NCBI RefSeq assembly: GCF_902713415.1
Contig: NZ_CACTIE010000075.1
Span: 1 to 38,014, forward strand
Length of the DNA: 38,014 bases
Reading direction: 5' to 3'
From: Arsenophonus endosymbiont of Bemisia tabaci Q2
Lineage (GTDB): Bacteria > Pseudomonadota > Gammaproteobacteria > Enterobacterales > Enterobacteriaceae
The translations under genes and the position numbers were made by a program. Shown in pieces: positions 33,626 to 38,014 of the stretch (positions within the stretch are counted from its first letter, which is position 1; every line of letters begins with the position of its first letter). A model generated the notes under the pieces. That model ran no database searches and was not told the origin of the DNA. It worked only from the letters and a program-made list of their open reading frames with translations.

Positions 33626-34698
33626 TTATAATGACAATTTACGATAAGAATGCTCAACTCGTTGACGAGCCTCTTCATAGGAGGCGCGACGAATATTATG
33701 CATTTCTTGCCAACGTACGCCAACGTACATTGAGCGGTACATGGTAGTAACCTTTATTTTTAGCGGCTTGAATAAATTCACCCAGTGCCTCCGCTGAATC
33801 CAGTACCGTTATTTTGGCATATTTTTCGATCGCTTTAGGCAAAAATAGTGTCACCGGAAAATTGTCTGCCAAGTCTGATGACTCATTATTCACATCTGTA
33901 CCATGATGAATAAGTTTATGCTGTTCATCGCGATCCAAAGCACGATGAATATCATCGGCTAATTTCAGCAAACGATGGTTTGCGATACCTAATTTGGTAT
34001 CATTATGTTTACTGGGTATCACAGTATCAAGTGTGCCATAATCACCAATATGAGGAGCTACCAATAATAAATCATAATCAGGGAAAAATGGTTCGTGTAT
34101 TTTCGGTTCACTCAACACATAAATCGGTTTCCTGGCTATCTCTATTCGATAGTGGTTATTACTATTAGATTGATAAATAGCGTCAAATTGATATTCCTGC
34201 CCAGTTGACGAGCGCGCTAACAAAATCATACCATTACCACGTGAGCGAGATAATTCAAGACAACCTAACTCGATCAATTCGTTGATCCTATCACGAGTTA
34301 TCGTTAAAGGCACACTAATCGCTTCGCCATTTTGTATATTTTTACTGATCAAGGCATTGTATTTTGCACCTGTCCTGACTGTCCAACAAGTTTACTAAAA
34401 TTTTGATCAACACGAATAAATCCGGCTTATGGACCCCAATCGCCAGTTTTCCCTTTAATCATAAGAGGCTTAGTGTGGGATAACCGGCTTCAATTAAAGA
34501 GGTCGCATATGGACTAATGGGTCGAATACCATAAAATTAGATTTTTTGAATCGCATAGTTAGAAAGGGTTTTTAAATTCGTTGCTGGAATACCACTGTTT
34601 GGTTCATTTTTCTGACAACTAGTGGAAGGAGCAGGTTGTTCCGCCATTTGTCTAGAATAGGCAGCATTTAAGATTAAATTATTAGATATACGATGCAT
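33626..34698 (-). pseudogene. ExoY / edema-factor-type nucleotidyl cyclase toxin, broken
   Basis: Read on the minus strand from ATG 34698, the restored product would be about 350 residues and is collinear with Pseudomonas ExoY (378 aa), an effector that makes cyclic nucleotides in host cells and is activated by F-actin. Visible matches are RPISPYATSLIEAGYPT, the catalytic-lysine segment TKPLMIKGKTGDWGP, AGFIRVDQNFSK, then in the longest intact stretch (34352-33696) EYQFDAIY, the metal-binding DYDLLLVAP, LIHHGTDVNN and DNFPVTLFLPKAIE, and VPLNVRWQEM near the end. The lesions are TAA at 34537-34539, an AC duplication at 34473-34476, TAA at 34427-34429, a frameshift near 34355, and a 10-bp tandem duplication at 33709-33728. 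No secretion signal could be identified. Confidence 0.85.
33709..33728. repeat. 10-bp tandem duplication that frameshifts the cyclase toxin
   Basis: GCCAACGTAC occurs twice in a row (33709-33718, 33719-33728). Removing one copy on the minus strand gives VPLNVRWQEMHNIRRASYEE and a frame that runs to TAA at 33626-33628, so the duplication is a single, recent-looking lesion. Confidence 0.9.
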
Positions 34699-34915
34699 TT
34701 ATACTTTATTCCTGCCATTTAAAAAGTGATATTTTACCTATTTTGTTGCATAAAAAACAGTCAGATAACTTACTTTAATAAGTAAAAAATAAATTCAGAT
34801 TAATTGCATGTCTGAACTAATATTCATTCCATTTGATGGATAATTAGTTGACTTAAGCGCAAATAAAAATGTGCTATAAATGACACATTGTTGTTGCAAC
34901 AATTATATAGATTAG
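34699..34915. other. Gap between speB remnant and cyclase toxin pseudogene
   Basis: 217 bp, AT-rich, without coding signal. It would contain the toxin promoter on the minus strand; no clear motif was fixed. Confidence 0.5.
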
Positions 34916-35332
34916 TTAACGCTTTTTGCTAGTCTGAATATAAAGCATATCCAGTGCGATGAAGGTTAAAAATCTTTTGCCGGATGCCAATAACTTTTCG
35001 ATATGTGCCTGCAACTTATCGCTCATATCCTGTGCATCACCAAACGCAAATACCAGATCTCCGCAATCAACTACTTTTAACTGATCGTTGAGATCAAACT
35101 GCCATGGTCAACGTTTACCCTCCCATGCCAGGTTTGCTGATACCTGTCGAATAGCAGCGGACCCATGACGGTTGCGCGCCCGACCTGATGTCCCCATATC
35201 AAAGGGAACACCGGTGATCACCTATTGTGCATCACTATCATAAGCTGAAAAATGGAGTGGAAAACGCATGAAATCAAAGGCATTAGAAACCAAAGAGTTA
35301 TCTTTTTGATTATTTAATGTATTATTGATCAT
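34916..35332 (-). pseudogene. speB: speB (agmatinase), large internal deletion and nonsense codons
   Basis: Agmatinase converts agmatine to putrescine and urea. The minus-strand reading from ATG 35332 gives [18 protein letters not shown], a nonsense codon ([18 protein letters not shown]), [20 protein letters not shown], another nonsense codon after WEGKR, and [27 protein letters not shown] is then fused directly to [13 protein letters not shown], the family C-terminus. About 170 residues, including all manganese-binding His and Asp motifs (GGDHFVT, FDAHTD, DIDCLDP in E. coli), are deleted in frame. It lies 148 bp downstream of speA in the normal speAB order. Confidence 0.92.
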
Positions 35333-35480
35333 ATAATTTATCTCAAACTGTTTATTAGTGAATAACTTTCACTATTAAGGCTACTGCGCTTCTGCTTGGA
35401 ATCCCCACTGTCTTAAAGGACGAGATTGACGATGCAGCGGTTAAGATTTATTCCCTTATCGCTCAATAAGCTTGGCTAAC

Positions 35481-37446
35481 TTATATTGACTCACCTTCTA
35501 AATAGGTATAACCATATAATCCTGTTTCAAATTCAGCCAGAAACTGCTCCTTTAAACTTTTTGTCAAATCTTTACTATTGACTTGATCACCAAAAAGCGT
35601 CAATAACATGTTAGGATCAAGCTTGACATAATGGAGCATAACTTTGTAAATACCTGACTTCAACTGAATTATCAATATAAGACGTCAATCGCTGCTGTAT
35701 CGCCAAAAAATTATGCATATTGCCTAATATTTCTTGATAAGCACCGACCATACAAAAGCCTATCATTGGCGGCTCTTCCGGATCATAATTAGGCATCGGC
35801 ATAGTAGCAGCGATACCATCACCATCGATATCGATATATAGCTGGGCGGCTTTAAAATGATTACAAGTAATTACTCTATATTACTAAATTTATATTAGAG
35901 AAAAACATATATTTTGTAATCAAAATTAAGACACTTAGCTATAGTGATCAATAATACCATCCGAATCACAGGTAATATCTAATAAAACCGCCAGCCGTTC
36001 TAACGGCGCATTTAATCCTTGAATCGGTAATACTGGAAAAAGTTGGTCAATACCCCAGGCATCCGGGATAGATTGAAATAACGAAAAGTTAACATATAAC
36101 TTATCAGCCATTCGCTCTTGTAACTCATCCATAATAGAACGATGAGCTCGATTACTGGGATCTAAATCCTGCTGAATACGACGACAAATATTAAGATAAA
36201 GCTCTCTTCAGTCCAAGCACGCTCTGTCAAATTTAACATGCCATGGGCATATTCGGTATGCCATCATATAACGAAAGTTGACTATCATGCAGCCATTCAC
36301 GTAATGAACGGCTATTTCTCTGTTGCATTTCATTCCATGTCTCCCAAAGGGAAATCAGCGATAATTCGGTATCTTTCGGTGGTAACGTGATCTTAGTAAA
36401 TTCATTACGTTCAACACCAATGATATTAGAAACTAATATAGTATGTGATGCGCGGTTAACGCTCGACCAGATTGGGTGATCACCGTTGGATACTCTAACC
36501 CATGTTCATCACAAGCTTCACTATCATCGCCCAGATAACATTATTCCCGTATTCATTTAAAGCATAGTTGACAGAACAATCCGATTGTGACCGAGTCTCT
36601 TCATAATCAACCCCAAGACCACCACCAACATCAAAACACTCAATTTTGACACCTATCTAGCGCCTGTGGCTATATCGCAAATATTAGACATCTGAGAACC
36701 TAAATGGAAATGTAATAATTGCAAACTTTCTACACGCCCTTCATTTCTTAATGTATCAATCAACTGCAAAACCTGAGCCGCGGCCAAACCAAATTTTGAT
36801 TTCTCACCACCACTCGTTTGCCATTTACCCTAAACTTGTGACGCCAAACGCGCTCGTACTCCCAAACGAGGAATAACATCTAACCTTTTAGCTTCATCCA
36901 AAACTAGGGCAATTTCAGTCATTTTTCAATCACTAAGTAGACTTTATGGCCAAGTTTTTCGCCGATCAACGCTAAACGAATATATTCCCGATCTTTATAG
37001 CTATTACAAACAATCACTGATTTCGTCATACCTGCATGCGCTAATACAGCCATTAATTCTGATTTGGAGCCGGCTTCTAAACCTAAAGGTTCTCCTGATC
37101 TCACTAAAGTTTCAATCACTTGCCGCTACTGATTTATCTTAATTGGGTAGACAAGAAAGTCATCACCTTGATAGCCATAATCACGACGCGCCCGTTCAAA
37201 TGCAGTATTAATTGACCGCAATTGATGTTGTAAAATTTGCGGAAAACAAAACAAGGCCGGCAAACGTAGATGTTGTTGTTCTTCCTGTACTTGTTCAACT
37301 AAGGCGGCTAAATCAATTTTCGCGTCTGGTTGGTCAAGATTAGGACATACAGTAATATTACCTTGTTCATTAACCTGGTAATAGCCGTCTCGCCAATATG
37401 CAATATTATAAGTTTGTTGCATTTTACGCGCGATATTGTTACTCAC
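35481..37446 (-). pseudogene. speA: speA (biosynthetic arginine decarboxylase), multiply disrupted
   Basis: SpeA decarboxylates arginine to agmatine with PLP. ATG 37446 opens [17 protein letters not shown] and [19 protein letters not shown]. The PLP-lysine segment YPIKINQ is present but is followed at once by [23 protein letters not shown] and [20 protein letters not shown] follow, then a one-base deletion, [11 protein letters not shown] with [16 protein letters not shown], a deletion of about 12 residues, GGGLGVDYE, more shifts, [20 protein letters not shown], and IDHY interrupted by a MITE at 35839-35941. [16 protein letters not shown] follows, and the end is [15 protein letters not shown], stop 35481. 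The length without the MITE is near the 658-aa family size minus deletions. Confidence 0.95.
35839..35941 (-). mobile_element. MITE copy 3 (103 bp), inserted in speA
   Basis: It begins TAGCTGGGCGGCTTTAAAAT and ends AAGACACTTAGCTA, with TA at 35837-35838 and 35942-35943. On the coding strand, removing it and one TA gives gat cac tat atc gat atc gat ggt, that is [10 protein letters not shown], matching the SpeA family (DHYIDGDG) in frame. This fixes the target duplication as TA. Confidence 0.92.
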
Positions 37447-37700
37447 ACTTATCTCCTAAAATGGAGTATGAGCTTCACTTTTTCCCCAACATATCCTATC
37501 TAATGAGATAATATTCTGTGCAAATTTTAAAATTTCAGCAAACAGCAATAACTCTTATTTTATTAAAAGTAAGGATTCATGAAAACTCAGCAATCATTCT
37601 GCTATTTAATAGCTTATTTAATAGTTGCAAAACAACTTATCAATGAATGATTTTCGTCTGTCTCGAGTACGACCTATAATTTCGACTAGAAGCAGTAATA
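37447..37700. other. speA upstream region
   Basis: No gene was recognised. The stretch is AT-rich with no convincing promoter pair. The short reading fragments on either strand resemble no family I know. Confidence 0.5.
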
Positions 37701-37803
37701 TAGCTAAGCGTCTTAATTTTGATCATAAAATATATGTTTTTCTCCAATATAAATTTACTGATATAGAGTAATTACTTGTAATCATTTTAAAGTCGCCTAG
37801 CTA
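37701..37803 (+). mobile_element. MITE copy 4 (103 bp), upstream of speA
   Basis: It begins TAGCTAAGCGTCTTAATTTT and ends AAAGTCGCCTAGCTA, in the same orientation as copy 1 and nearly identical to it. TA flanks lie at 37699-37700 and 37804-37805. It retains the best-preserved termini of the four. Confidence 0.92.
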
Positions 37804-37805
37804 TA

Positions 37806-37847
37806 TAGAGAAAAGAAATAGAAGCATAGAGAAAAGAAATAGAAGCG
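37806..37847 (+). repeat. 21-bp direct tandem repeat beside MITE copy 4
   Basis: Two 21-bp units starting TAGAGAAAAGAAATAGAAG (37806-37826 and 37827-37847) differ at one base, A versus G at the last position. The unit begins at the right flank of the MITE. Confidence 0.9.
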
Positions 37848-38014
37848 GCTATACAGACATTAAGCTGTGATGATTGGTAATTTACTATTTGCTGATAATG
37901 GAACATTACCCATTCACCTCAAAACATGGCTATAACATTCAGCCTCAGAACGTAACCATTTTAAATTGAGAAGTAGTATCAATACCGATACTACCGCATA
38001 ACGCCTGATGAAAA
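37848..38014. other. Unassigned right edge
   Basis: 167 bp with stops in all frames at short intervals. A fragment on the plus strand, LLFADNGTLPIHLKTW, looks protein-like but I cannot assign it to a family. It may be the end of another pseudogene continuing past the window. Confidence 0.3.

Noticed and set aside
33696..34352. Treating the 218-residue open frame as an intact toxin
   Set aside because: It lacks the N-terminal catalytic-lysine segment, which is present upstream in broken frames, and its C-terminus is altered by a 10-bp duplication.

Overview
The window is a chromosomal segment of an AT-rich enterobacterium. Every intact protein is closest, from memory, to its Escherichia coli counterpart, but the base composition, the many freshly broken genes and the transposon relics point to a host-associated or symbiotic member of the Enterobacterales. 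An Arsenophonus-like Morganellaceae symbiont is my best guess. That is an inference from gene content and composition, not from a database search.

Left edge (1-2228): the vWA-domain gene viaA is a pseudogene carrying a 103-bp MITE and an 877-bp IS630-type element. Removing each insert together with one TA restores the reading frame at that point. Origin region (2229-7260): asnA (-), asnC (+), mioC (+), oriC at about 4393-4742, mnmG (+), rsmG (+). oriC has DnaA boxes in the E. coli R1/R2/R3/R4 arrangement, AT-rich 13-mers and seven GATC sites.

Energy and envelope block (7261-21156): a sigma70-like promoter, a broken atpI, then a complete atpBEFHAGDC operon for F1Fo ATP synthase, a terminator, glmU and glmS (UDP-GlcNAc synthesis), the lipoprotein glycoside hydrolase digH, and asd. 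Replication and ribosome block (21204-31912): gyrB, a broken recF, dnaN and dnaA on the minus strand, then divergent rpmH-rnpA-yidD-yidC-mnmE on the plus strand. Relative to E. coli this whole gyrB-mnmE block is inverted with respect to oriC and the atp operon. As a result dnaA, dnaN and gyrB are transcribed against the replication fork, while the ribosomal protein operon runs with it. The dnaA-rpmH gap carries an unusual 8-bp microsatellite.

Right edge (31913-38014): decaying accessory sequence with one intact gene, mutH. Around it are a yqhA remnant split by a MITE, an ExoY/edema-factor-type nucleotidyl cyclase toxin pseudogene (minus strand), a speB remnant with an internal deletion, and a speA pseudogene with a MITE in it. 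A fourth MITE copy lies beyond speA. No rRNA, tRNA, riboswitch or CRISPR array was seen.

The most interesting material is (1) a four-copy 103-104 bp MITE family whose ends match the resident IS630 element, (2) the decayed ExoY-like toxin, which retains most catalytic signatures and has lesions that can be read individually, (3) the 8-bp/6-bp repeat stack in the rpmH leader, and (4) the inversion that puts dnaA head-on to the fork.
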